Assembly: GCF_042242105.1 (NCBI RefSeq)
Contig: NC_092017.1
Location: 18,562,432 to 18,626,431, forward strand
DNA from: Pempheris klunzingeri
Taxonomy: Eukaryota > Chordata > Actinopteri > Acropomatiformes > Pempheridae
Length of the DNA stretch: 64,000 bases
Direction of reading: 5' to 3'
In this document: one piece after another, positions 50,232-62,560 of the stretch
Position numbering within the stretch: the stretch's first letter is position 1
How the letters are laid out: every line of letters begins with the position of its first letter
The notes under the pieces: generated by a model
What the model was told of the DNA's origin: nothing
What the model saw: the letters and a program-made list of their open reading frames with translations, nothing else
Databases searched by the model: none
Translations under genes and position numbers: made by a program

Positions 50232-53200
50232 TCATGGAGAAGGAGGTGGTGGCTTTAATGAAGATTTGGCTGTTACATTAGATTTCCCCATCTCTCCTGT
50301 TTGATCAGTGGCCACAGTGCTCCCAAGTGAAGCGCGTGTGAACCTGCGGACGGTGTCACTGAAAGATGGGTACAAGGTCATGATGGAACCCCGAGACCAG
50401 TTGAAGCGGGGGTAGATTCGCTTGAGAACTGCCCTGCGAAACAGGATGTATACCCATGGATCAAGGATCTGGTTCCAGGTGGCGAAGCGTAGCCATAGCA
50501 ATAGGTATCTGATCTGGAGGGGCCCTCCGGACAGCACAGTTTTTGCAATAAAGACCTGGTGGTGGAAGGATGGAAATGGGGACAGAGGGTTGACGGAAAG
50601 AAGAGGCAAAGAGAGGAGCGAAATTTTGGAATAAGGGAGTGGGGGAGGGATGTGATGAGGTGGAGAGGGAGGTTTAAAGAGAGGAAGTTAAACAGTAGCA
50701 GGAGAGAAAAGACAAAGATTACAACAGGCAGCAAATTATAGTTGAAAAAAGTGGGAGAGACAGAATAGAAATAAGGAATGAGAGGGAAAAGATGAAATTG
50801 GTTAATATTGCAAATGCACATTGACACACACATACTGTATGTGTTAAGTCCACTGAAGAAAGGCCAGGCTAATTTTGCCACGGCCCTCCTGAGGCCATGG
50901 CTGCTGCAATACAATTACCCCGCCCTGCTTTAGCTAAGCTTCAGCATTTTATGTGAGGCATAGCCTTATTAGCATTAGCCCAACAGTCTCTTGTGGGGGC
51001 AAAACATGCTAACGAGCTCCTTTAGGAATGACAAATTGGCTTATTGTCTCTGTTCCAAATTCAGCTTGTGTCAAAAAACTGCTCTCCTGTGGTTCACATC
51101 CAAACAGTTCAAAGGAAACAGTTACCTAAATCCACTACATAGTGTTGAAAATTGTTGCATGCAAAGTGTTGAGATGAAGTGCAAACTGTTGTTTTAGTTA
51201 TGCAAACTTTTCTCAGAGGCAGAGCTCTGGGCATCAGCAAGGCTTGACTGTAGATAAATTACTGTAGCTAGATTGCATTTTTCATCAGTGTTATAATTAC
51301 TGAGTCTGTACAACTTTCTGGATGTTTACCTATCATGTGTAAGGATTTCTGGAGCTCTGCTTCAAAGGAATGTTTGAATGACTAAACAACACTACAATCT
51401 GCAGATCATTAAGCTATCGTGGTTTTGGTTGAAAAGCCATCTGTGTTAGTGCAAGGGAATCAATTCAGGGACATGGACAATAAACAAAACTGACACAGGC
51501 CTGAAACTACGTAAATGAAATGTTTATCAACTGATAATAGAATGACATGTACATAGCAGATGCAAAATCATGATGGGATGCTGGAGGCACTGTGAAGCCT
51601 GCTCCCGCTGATACTTTGAGCTTATGGGTAATTGAGTTTCAATAGCAGGACATGCTGAGGTAGCTGGTTAACGGCATTCAAAAGTTGTGATGGTGGTGAG
51701 TAGTTACTATGGGCAGCAGCTGTGTTTCTCTTTTACTTTTTACTCGCCTTAGTCGGGACACTTGACACATGATGTATATCCAGGGGTCAAATATCTGATT
51801 GCAGGTGGCCATTCGTATGTAGAACAAAACTATTTCCCCTCTTACAGGAGCAGCAGTCACCCCGGTCATCAGAATATATATCTGTGCAGAGTGTCACACA
51901 ACTGAGGTTAGACAGGACCGTTCCAGTCAGGTGGCTTTGACCCTTCTATTCCCTATGCTCAGGTGCTCATGCTGTTTAGAGTTGATGTTCTGACAGTGGC
52001 AACTCCCAGTGGTAGCATAAAAAGTTACAGTATGATGGATGCATCGGGGGCTGAAAGCAACACATAGAATGCACAAGTTCTCATCAGGATTGTCTCACAA
52101 AATTAAAAAAAGAAAAAACCTACCTCTTTCTTCGTCCTGCTTCTTCCAGCAGAACAGTTAATTGATCATCATCATTGATTTAAATATAATTTATAACAAC
52201 ATTTTTGTAGCTTGTTCTAATTGGTTGTGATAACATTTTATTCGGGACAATAACTGAACTGAACATCAACGTAATGTTTGTAACATCCCTTTCACATGTG
52301 CACTGCAACCCTAAAGTTATCTACATGTTAACTAAGGTTGCTGTATAACCGATATATTATAACTGATAGAGCTAATAGCTGGAGCTACAAAAGTAAAATC
52401 CGAGTTGCAATGAGCTGCAGTTTCCCTTAAAAGGAATTTATTTCACCCATGACCATAGTTGAGATGGTGCATCTCAACTAAGGCATTAAGGAGCTCTCTG
52501 ATCTACGGTAAGACAAGACGGCTTTCATATCAACTAGTTAGGAAGCTGCATTGCTAAGGAGAAATGAAGCATATAGAGGGGAGGCAGAGAAAAGGAGCTT
52601 AGGACCATGTGATGCCTGGTAATGGTTCAAACAGTTGGAGAGCAGCACTCCAGATAACAACACCACCTGGATGAAGTGGAACTGGGTTGGGTGCTTTCAA
52701 ATCCCTTAGAAGTGATAGGGTTTCATTGATACTTTTTGTCAACATTAAGTTTTTCAGATCTCAGATTTTTTGATGTTTTTTACTCTAGATTTAACAAATT
52801 ATAATCTGCGTATGATAGCAAATATATGGAGGCAATAAATGATGTTTTGTGGGTAGCTTTCTGGTGGACAGTTACATTAAAAACACATTTAAGCAATAGC
52901 TAACAATGTGCAAAATGTAAGTATAGAAGGGCAGAAAAAAACACAAAGATTGAGTAAACAGATATTCTCCTTTCGCCTGCAGCCAAAGACGGAACGATCG
53001 CCTGTGGGTCTTCTCACCACATGACAATCACAGACTATTGTTCCAGAGCCCTTCACTCGTTCACACAGGTTGAAACAGGCCCAGAGACCTTCTTATGGAA
53101 TGCTGACCCATAGCAGCCTAATAATAAGCTCAGAATGCCGTATTTATTCTGCAACTTCGTGTTTGTTAATTTAGAAAAAGAGTGGTAATCCACATAAATC

Positions 53201-54498
53201 TTTATCTTTTTTATATAAATCTTGTCCTCACAGTAATATATAGAGATTAATTGCCTCATTGACTAAATACAGTCTTGTCTGCAAACTCTGTATTGACCTT
53301 AATTAACCTTAAATGATTTAATGTAAAGAGCTAAGCTAAAGTGGAGCTACAACCATGAAGAGTGTTCCAATCCCAATAGCCTGGACACATACACATGTTC
53401 CAAAATAAATGTAGATGCTGGTTAAGTAATAAATTGACTGAGTAAAAGAAATAATGAATCAAAACACTGACATCTAAGCATCGATGAGGAAGTGTGCTGT
53501 CAAGAGAAAGCCTGCATCACCAGAAACTTCCTACGTAATCTTCTGAGCAGAAGAAATTTAGCACAACTTTTTGTAATAAAGTTAACCCTTTGGTGAAACA
53601 AATTTTCCCTTCGTCCTTAATTTTCCATAAAACCAGATCTAAACATATTACATGCAAACACACAGTATAGGGTTTCCTTATTCAAAGTGGGCTAACTCAC
53701 CAGGAGGGGGCACCAGCAGATGGAAGCGATGACCATAATGAGGATGAGCTGAACCATCATCTCTACTTCATGGTCTCGGCGACGCTGGGTCCTGTCCTCT
53801 CCGCAGCACACCTTGATCAAGGTCACGACGCTCACCGTGTTCAGTAAAAATGACACAACGATGCACATCAACCCAACCAGAGAGAAAACCAGGGAGAAGG
53901 CCAGGTCATTCCCCCCTGAGCTGATATTGAAAAAACACCAGGAGCCGGGCATCTGCATGTGATAGCTCCCAAAGCCTGTCAGGGGCAGCAGAGCTATGGA
54001 GCCAGCAATCAACCACACCATCAGCACCATGTAGACCGTCCGACTCTTGGGCGAACTGGTGGAGCGTGCAAATGGACGGTTGATGCCAACGAAGCGCTCC
54101 ACTGCCATGGTGGCACCAAGCAGCAGTGGGCACAGTCCATAGAAGACCATAGACATGCCCATGAAGTTGCAGAAGTGGCAGTTCGGATCTAATCGGCGCC
54201 AATTAAAGTGCGTAACATGAAAGGAGATCACGATGGAGCCTGTGACTAGAAGACCCATGAAGTCGGTGACCACCAGGCCACCCAGGAAGATCAGGAAGAA
54301 GGAGCGTGAGCGGCTATGTGTCTGCCGGAAGGACTTGAGGAGAACTATGAAGGCGACGAGATTGGAGGTGAGACCCAAAGCACTGAAGATGGATGAGAAG
54401 TAGGCTGAGGCGATGGTGGGGTGGTAGTTGAATGGAGGGCTGTTGATGGAGTAGCACAGTGGGGTGTTGTTGGCGAGCGGCAGGGTGGTAGCATTCAT
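50232..54498 (-). CDS. tbxa2r: Thromboxane A2 receptor (prostanoid TP receptor, class A GPCR)
   Basis: Exon 54498-53701 (266 codons, phase 0 donor CTG|GTGAGT) joins exon 50555-50232 (107 codons, TGA 50232-50234) to give 373 aa; human TP-alpha is 343. TP is the Gq/G13-coupled receptor for thromboxane A2 in platelets/thrombocytes and vascular smooth muscle. Visible: NAT and NNT glycosylation sites at the N-terminus; TM1 with GLTSNLVAFIVLL; TM2 VVTDFMGLLVTGSIV; ECL1 cysteine in DPNCHFC; TM3 end ERFVGINRPF in place of DRY; prostanoid ECL2 signature PGSWCFF; TM5-6 with HEVEMMVQL; TM7 LRFATWNQILDPWVYILFRR, whose Arg corresponds to the ligand-binding Arg295 of human TP. The intron falls at the TM6/ECL3 border (PLL|VFIA), which by memory is where the human intron lies. 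The start ATG has a near-perfect Kozak context (GCCACCATGA). The long Ser/Thr-rich tail is variable in the family. Confidence 0.94.
51678..51881 (-). CDS. tbxa2r: Candidate alternative terminal exon of tbxa2r encoding a second TM7
   Basis: Lies inside the tbxa2r intron on the same strand. The acceptor CTCTGCACAG precedes base 51881, and translation in phase 0 gives IYILMTGVTAAPVRGEIVLF and then YIRMATCNQIFDPWIYIMCQ, ending RETQLLPIVTTHHHHNF, stop 51678-51680: 67 codons. It aligns with the regular TM7 exon (VFIAKTVL...LRFATWNQILDPWVYILFRR), keeping the ligand-site arginine and the N-Q-I-x-D-P-W-x-Y motif, while W of ATWN becomes C and the tail is short and unrelated. Joined to exon 54498-53701 it would make a 333-aa receptor. 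It could also be a decaying duplicate, but the frame, the acceptor and the motif are all intact. Confidence 0.65.
   Translation of the reverse strand: MYILMTGVTAAPVRGEIVLFYIRMATCNQIFDPWIYIMCQVSRLRRVKSKRETQLLPIVTTHHHHNF
51882..53700 (-). other. tbxa2r: tbxa2r intron, 5' part
   Basis: AT-rich sequence between the TM1-6 exon and the candidate alternative TM7 exon. No further exon-like sequence with a prostanoid-receptor motif was seen. Confidence 0.6.
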
Positions 54499-54536
54499 GG
54501 TGGCGGGCTGGTGTGGGGTCGTTGATTTCAGATGAC

Positions 54537-54575
54537 TCAGAGATGGAAAGACAATGCCAGTGTGACGAATTTCAT
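54537..54575 (-). promoter_or_regulatory. Upstream ORF in the tbxa2r leader
   Basis: ATG at 54575-54573 opens a 12-codon frame (MKFVTLALSFHL) ending TGA at 54539-54537, 38 bases before the receptor ATG. It is in the leader only if the acceptor TTTACTTTAG before 54590 is used, which looks likely. Confidence 0.5.
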
Positions 54576-57500
54576 CTCTCTCTTCAACCTCTAAAGTAAA
54601 AGGAGAAAAGTTGATTTTCAAGACATTCTTCAAAGTTTGGCTTGCAACATGGCAGAGTATTCTTAATATGATTAAACAAAACATTGAGTAATACAATACA
54701 AAGAACTGGTGCTGAAAATTGGTTTCTATTCACCCACCCATTGCAAATACATGCTTATTCCTATCCATTTGTATTAGTCATTATGTATTCACCAAAGCAA
54801 AGTAGTGCTGAGATCTGGGAACATGGCTATGTCAACTAGGAAAGTTGCGTTGGTGAGATGAGTAAACAAGCTGTAAACAAGCTAATCTGTGGCCAGATTA
54901 CCTAGACCACTTTATTTAGGGGTTAAATTGAAAGTGAGTGCGCCCAATACGTTGGTGACGATTTCTAATTGTACAGGAAAACAGTGCATGCACAACAGCA
55001 GTTGCAGTTGCTATACAATTTGATTTTGTTTTCTCCTTGGAGCTTAAAGCCTTTCCGATCATCTGACTGCTCTTGCTGTTGTTATAGTGATGTTCCCGAG
55101 TCTCAGCAGTATAGGAACAATAATATTGCTGAAACTAGAAAAACAAGACCTAAATGCTAATAAACCAACTTTCTATGTTTGAATCCAAAACATTTTTGAA
55201 TACAGTGGGTGCACTTTTAGCAAGGCCATATAAACCATATAAAGTCAACAAAACACTGTAGACACAGCACCCACACAAACACATGCAGACAGTGGCAGCA
55301 TGGGATAGAGATGGGGAGAGTGACAGAGACCGAAATAGACAAGAGAGTCGGCGAGCTGGCATATCCTGGCAGGAAATGCAGTTATGTGAACAGTACTGAC
55401 AGACACACTAACAGGAAATAAACACACAGTGTCACAATCAGTCCGGGATGTTGTCCCTAGTGGTCTGTCCCCATTTTACTGCCCGTCATAGTCAGATTGT
55501 CTGGTCTGGCCTCAAGCAAAGTGGAGGTACGCGTTAAGCCTATTACTGAAGTGACAAATGTGGAACATAAATAATCATCATTTCCCTTAAACAAAACATT
55601 TATTTGATGGCATAGTGTGTGGATATTAATATCATCCTGAAATATGAGGAATATAAGAGGAATATATAAACAGGGAATTTAAAAGTTTCCATGATGTTCA
55701 AATAAACTCACTTGTTCAAACTCTGATGTTACCTGCAACCTGTTACCTCTAAGCAGGTGAATCAAAGCCAATAACACTGATCAAACCAAACTATTTAACA
55801 TCCTGCAAGCAGACAGAGACTCATATTGTCAGTGTGCAGAGGGTATAAAGTCATTATACGGTAGAAGGAGATCAAAAAGAAGATAATTAAGTTACCAGGA
55901 TAAACAAATAAAAGCATTTCCATTATTTCCATTAATAAACTGTGCTCGTAGTGGCGTAAGTAGACATGAGAATAAAACTGAAAGTTGTATACGACAACTT
56001 TGCATGATGGTTGTAGTGAGTGATAATTCTTGGAAACGATTACATTTATTTCTCCGAAATTGAGTCACCTATGCAGGATGTTACTGCATGTGGAATTTTT
56101 TTGTTTAGTATTTTCCTGTAGTCTATTGTTTAGCTTGAATACTGTAACCCAGAAGAACACACAATAGACTTCTCAGGACATTCAACGGTGAGGGTGGCAA
56201 GTTTAATACGTCGATCTCAAAAGCAGGAGCACTTGAGTTTGCTGGGAAAAAAGAAAAACATCTGACATTTCAACTGCACCACAACAAAACCACCAAACAG
56301 GTGTTTATTTTCAGTCTGCCCCACCCTTGAATTTACATCTCCAAAGTCTCCAACACAACAAATGTAACAACAGCGGGGAAAATGTGAATCCTATATATCA
56401 TTTCCATCTTATCAAAAATGCCTTCATATTACCTTCAATTCAACAGTACTTGTGCACTGCTTCTTCAGTCCCAAATGTATGTCTTATTCAGACAGGACTA
56501 GTGTTGGAATTTGTAGGGTCTCAACTCTGCATGCCAGCTTCTGACTTGTTTGGGACGTGTTTGCACAGTCCATTGACATCTATCAATTATGTTCTTATTT
56601 AGCAAAAAACTAAATGAGTGAAAACTTGCATGCAACCTACAGATTGCAGCTGAAATCATTTGGTTTACTTTTAGTGTTACTAAGACTTTTAAATAAATTC
56701 TAAAATGTATCTAAAAAATTTGACTGCCACTGTACTGCCACATCTGGATAAAAATCTTTGCTATTTTTCCAGATGACAAAATGCATTTTCTAATGCTGTC
56801 TTAGTCCTTTAGATTAAGTCCTATTCTTAATACTTTAGATTAAGACAGGTTAAGATTTGTTTTGACTATTGCGTACATTTCAGGAGAAATGTTCAGTTTA
56901 CATTGTTCAAATTGTTTACTATTGTAAATGCATTATTCATAATACCCAATACGCTTAACAGCAGGTTTTTAGTCTAATGTCACATTTTCCCAGAAGGCAG
57001 AACATGTAAGGATACATGAGTTGAAGGAAACCTTTGAATGTTCTACTAAAAGCTAATGACACCATTATCAGGTTCTTCCATCCCTTAGAGAAAACTAGTA
57101 TGACACAGATGGTCTTTGGTGCCGGATCTTGTATGACCCTGAAAACCTTTTGAGTGTGCCATTAGCCAAAAGTGCCTGTTAGCATTTAAAATCAATAAGA
57201 CATATTCACTACTAAGCCGCATTAGCTACTGTCCAGCGGCATCATTTTGAAACTGATGGGAAATCATAGAGACCCCATCATGAGGTGTGTGTACTGCATG
57301 GCATGGAGAATGCTGAGTGTGTACAACATCTTATTTGTCGAGGGGTTACTGAACTGAGGATGGGTAACTGCCATGGATGTTTTTTTCAATCCAAAAATAT
57401 TCTGCAGGAAAGTCAATTGCTTGACATGAAAACATTTTAAAACCTCTGTAACTGTCAGTTTCCCACCCAATATCCTTCTTTATAAGATGAATTGATTTTC

Positions 57501-59174
57501 ACATTGCAAACAGTACATGGTTTTGGGTTGTTAAAACTGGTGTATTAATATATTTTATCTTACTATTGTAGATTTTAATAATAACTCCTATGAGATCATT
57601 ATATGTTTGTAATGTAATGGTAGACCCACACATCTCTAATAAGTCCACCTGACAAAGAGCCATATTTATCGGCTCTCTGACGTTCTCCGGCATTTTCTTG
57701 TATTTATCTTGAGAACAGGAGCATTTTTTAACTGAAAAAAAAATTTCTAAATTCAAAATCAATAAATCTGGATATACATGGTTTTCAGTGGATAGGAAGG
57801 GTATGAAAAATTGTAATCGGAAAAGTAACTAGTGACTAGAGCTATTAGAGAATAAAACAGACATGGAATAAAATGAAATGTAAAGATACAAACACTCAAA
57901 TTTGTACTGTAGTACCTGTAAATGTAAATTTACTCAGTTACATTAAACCATGGATGAGAGGATGTTTCTCTTATTACATCAAATATATTGACTTCTCTGA
58001 CTTCACAGTTTATCCGATAAGTACAGAGAGAGAATTGGGAGATGGTGGTTCTTTCTTTCATTTAAATCGGATGTATATACTGTACAAGCTGGGTAGAAAT
58101 AGACCAGGGTAAAGAGCTCGGTTTGGACATGGTCTACTGCTGTGTGTGTTTGACTCCGGAAAACCTGAGCAAGCAATATTTGATGCTGTTTTAAACTGTA
58201 TAGGTCACAGGTAGTGGCCAACACACAGACAGTAGACAGTCTGTAGCTGTGCCTTGTTGAATTGCAGAATTGAGGAAGCATCCACTATAACTGTGTGGAA
58301 ACAGGGTCCAGCACTATTTCTGAAAAGCAAGGGTCAAAGGTTTAAGTTTCTGGCAAACCATTCTCCCAAGGGAGTCAAGCTGTGGTCTATTTCAATATGT
58401 GCTCCATCAGTGGGAGTTGATTTATGAAGCCTGGCCAAGGTTGGTGTCTGAGCCCAAGAGGGCTGTCCATTATATGTTAAAGTAAGCACTTAGTCTCGGA
58501 AAATTTGGCATGAAATTGCTCTTTTTAACAAAACCAGAGTTTGGCAGAGGTTGAATGAGCACTCATTAAAATGTTGAAACAATGTTCTATCATTACATTA
58601 TAGTACTCACAAGTCTGTTTTTGCCCATATTCAGTTAACACTAAAATGTTCATGCAGTCTCTCGGTCTCTGCTGTCTCTCAATGGAAAGTTCCTGAAAGT
58701 CTCTGAAATATGACTGTTTACAAGTTACATAATGACTGATGAATGATAAAAAATAACTATTACCACTAAGATAACTATGGTTAATACTTTGATAACAGGG
58801 TACATTTAAACATTCATTGCAACAAGACGAAACATTGCAACTTCTACTGTGTGCCCTGATGAAAAGGAATCCTATCCTACCCTATTCATTCTGATGTGCT
58901 CTAGCAACATTTACATTATCATTGTGAAAAGGAAAGGCTAGGCTCAAACACAAATATCATCAAGTCCCCACTATGTCAAACCATTCCTCATTGCAACTCG
59001 GGCTCCTTGGTTTTGGGTTCCTCCACAACTTATCCTGAATGATAGATGTCAGGCATCCGTTAATCTTTTGTGTTTGCCAGTGTGGAAGTGGAGAGTCATA
59101 AACATGATCATTTTAAAAGGCTGTTGTTAACACATGGTATGCACATTTAAGAAGTAAATAAAAATGTTCTTACC

Positions 59175-59500
59175 ACCAATGAAGCGCTTTCAAGGACCAA
59201 GTTGACGGTCAGTTGTGAAGTTTGCACTACTCCATCCAAACCATGTTTCTGCACTTGTAAAATTAACAGCACAAACAATAATCACAGAGAGAGTTGAGAA
59301 ACATGCCACACGCACCCATCTGATGGCAATAAATTCCAACAGTAGGCTGTTAGCAGTAACTCCCGATCATCTCTACTCCCTTCCCCCGGCCTCTCTACAC
59401 AGCGGCTTAGATACTCATCTCTCCCCCTCCAGCTGTGCTTCCTTTTGCTCAATTTGGCCCTCCCCCGGAAGACATAGAGCGGGGAAGGGGAAGGGCTTTA
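59175..59500 (-). promoter_or_regulatory. Candidate tbxa2r 5' UTR exon / promoter region
   Basis: On the minus strand a donor-like TTGGTG|GTAAGAAC (exon end 59174) follows the most GC-rich patch of the right-hand region (59380-59490, including CCTTCCCCTTCCCCGC). The exon at 54590 needs an upstream non-coding exon, and this is the most plausible one I see. There is no direct support. Confidence 0.25.
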
Positions 59501-61539
59501 GAAGGACACCAAACTGTATTTTAGACAGGAGGATGAGCAACAGAAAAAAGTTGCACTAAACGCATGTGGGTATGAACAGTATTACATTAAAATGCCAAAC
59601 AAGTAAAGTTGTCTTTATACTGTAGATTAGCTACACGTATGAGAACTTTCCTTAATCAAAACTATGCCTGGCCCACTACCCAGGAAACTAATATATATAT
59701 AATATATATGGTTGAATATATAGAACATGTCCCTTGAATCGCATCCCTCAGATTGGAGAAAATGATTATGGAAGATGGGAGTGAAACAGGAGCAAGGACC
59801 CAGGATAATAAGATACAGTTAAGAGACATATATAATGAACTGTAGAAAAAACATTCACTACTTACAGGGTTCTCTTTTCAATGGTGAACTCAACATAAGT
59901 CTGATTTGGTGCTTTCTAAAAAAAAAGCTTAATGACAATATTGTTTGTAGTTGATACTAATGCCATAAGACTTTTGTTGACTTAAGACTTTAGCAAATGA
60001 AGGAATCAATCCCATTTTAGGACGCTGACATTAGTGGGAAAATCTGGACGGATCATCAGCAGATGTTTTTATTTTCTAGTTTCAGTGTACTTTGACAAAA
60101 GACTTATTCAAAAGCCATATGCAGTACAGATGTGGATCCATGGCTGCCAAACACTTTTAGCTGAGCACAGGCCTGGAAATCAGTTGCAAGGAGAATTTGT
60201 TTTGAATCTGAGGAAAACATTCTAACTACAACTTTTGGTGCCAAAATGTGCATCAGTATTAAAGTATTAAAGTAAACAGTAAAAGAATGGTTCCAAAGTT
60301 CAAAAACATGCCTATCAACAACTCTACACCCTATTATTTTACATGCATCTTCCTAGTTGTCTGTACCGAATTTTGAAAATGATAATTTGTGGTTTTAGGG
60401 GAGCAATTTACTGACAAAAAACAGCCGACCCTGATGCCTTCCTGGAGCCTTATTACAGTGAAGATGCCACGCGACCAGCACCACCGTCAGAGAGTACATG
60501 TACAGAGCAGATGAATAAAGTATTGTTTGTCTAACTAATTTCTACCCGCAAATAACTAACAATAAAGACTGAATAACAGTAATTTCCCCTTTGGCTCTGC
60601 TCCAAAACACACACACACACACACAAAAATGCATATTAAAAGGAAGCAAATGGACTATTATTGCCAATATCTTCTAATTTAATTTCATTTGTGATGAAAG
60701 AAGTGTGGAAAGTGATTCTACAAAACATTTGCATTACAATAGTACAAAGTTGACATGAACTCCTCATATATTAGATAAGAGTTTAGGATTAAGGCAGACA
60801 CTGGATCAGCACTGACCATAAAATCACAATTACAGAGTGGGTCGTGTCCAATATAAGAGAATCTGCAACGGCAAAAATGTAAACAAGAATGGCATTGATG
60901 GAGTGTGGCATCATTACCAGCCAGCAGTCAGACATTGTTATCATTCTCTCCGCCCCATCTCACTTTTAACCTTTATAGCCAAATTGAGGTAATAGTCCTG
61001 TAATCTTACTGTGATCTCTGCCACAAACCAGTCATTTAATGCCCAAGTAGCAAAAGTGGTGCAATCAACTTCAGCTGAAGCACATCACAAAGATGTTTTC
61101 GTTCATTTATTGACCTGAAGGCGTAATCACATCAGTGAGGAGACAGTGAGTACCTGTGTTTTAATGTGTGTCAGATGCCGCTGGTGTTTGTTGCACTTTT
61201 GGCGTAGGAGCAGGGTCAGGATTATGATAAGGGTCAAATTCTTTTACTATAACTTAAACCACATGAGGCGGTGGACGCTAATATCCCACGAGTTTTGATA
61301 AATCTTACAAAATGTGGTATCACTACTATGCAGCATGCAGCTCATCAGTGATGAGGTTACAAGCAAAGGATCATGGTACAGCACACATTTATGGTACGTC
61401 AAAATCTAATGAAAGTATCAGTTTGCCCATTTGTGAGGTACACAGCTACAATCCAATGCAGTAATCCAATACAGTAGAGTAGTTTTGTTGATACTGCGTC
61501 AGTTAATGTATTGTACTGTATTTGCTTTATGTCTTGCAT

Positions 61540-61602
61540 TTATTCCTCACATCCCGCGACCCTTAAGGATAAGCGGAATAGACAATGGATGGATGGATTT
61601 AT
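61540..61602 (+). repeat. 3' end of a common fish retroposon
   Basis: CGCGACCCTTAAGGATAAGC followed by GGAATAGACAATGGATGGATGG matches the widespread teleost SINE/LINE 3' terminus (CGACCCT...GGATAAGCGGTATAGAAAATGGATGG). Confidence 0.65.
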
Positions 61603-62387
61603 TCCTGACACAAGATTCTACTTATATAATAAACATTTCTTAATTCAAAATTACAGATCATAAACTTTAGAATACAAAAATCAACCGAAACAGGACAGCA
61701 GTTTAGGTAACAAGTGAAATAAAGCACACACCCTGAAATACTGAAGTACAACACGTAGGATGCATTGACTTTACCAAGATAGAGCGTTGCTTTAGGGTAG
61801 TGTGGATGTTTTCCTCCTACAAGAGTGCTACTGATATTCCCTCATCTACTTCCCATGTGGCAGATGAAAGGGTCTGAGATAAGGAATGAAACGATGGTTG
61901 TCTGAATAACGACAATTTATTCCACTTAAGCAATCCTTTGAGATGGATACACGGGGTATGTGAGTGAGGACCTTTGAGAGAAACCAGATGTAGTGCAAAG
62001 TAAGGCCAAGATTAAAGGCCCAACACTGAGGCAAGCAGACCAAACATGTTTTTTCCTTTACTATCATGGATCAAATGTATTGGATATGATTTACACTTAC
62101 AGTGATCAGGTGACACATTGTTTTGCTCATGTTTTGTGAGCGTTAGGACCTCTGTTTGCTAACACTAAGCTCGCTAAATCTCAGTGTCACATCTTCTGTG
62201 TATTTTGAACTTTCTTCCACTATTTGCAGAGTGGATTCACTGAAAATACCTGCCTCGGGTTTTAGTCAGTTTGGTATCACATCAATTCATGTAATAGACC
62301 TGCCAGTCGGCAGGGTAATAGATATGCAACCACTGGTTATACTTTCAGAGTAAGCACAAACACTACATGGTTGGATTTAAGAAAAGG

Positions 62388-62560
62388 TAAGGATTTAGGA
62401 TAAGATGAGATAAACTTTTTTAATCCCAGATCAGGGCAAACACACTTGTCACAGCAACGCAATAGTCAGACAAATGTGAAAGAGAGGACCAAAAAATAGA
62501 CATAGAAATATAAAAGACATAAATACACTATAAATACACATATAAATACATAAATATAGA
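62388..62560 (-). mobile_element. LINE 3' tail, antisense to the plus strand
   Basis: Read on the minus strand, TAAATACATAAATATAG-like sequence is followed by GTTGCTGTGACAAGTG and CTGGGATTAAAAAAGTTTAT, then repeated ATCTC/ATCTT. This is the form of fish L2-type LINE 3' UTRs (GTGACAA...GGGATTAATAAAG plus short tandem tail). No coding part remains. Confidence 0.5.

Noticed and set aside
50378..50914. 178-codon minus-strand frame overlapping the tbxa2r last exon
   Set aside because: It is in another frame from the receptor exon and runs into intron sequence; no family resemblance.
53906..54202. Open frames overlapping the tbxa2r TM exon in other frames or strand
   Set aside because: Shadows of the receptor coding frame.
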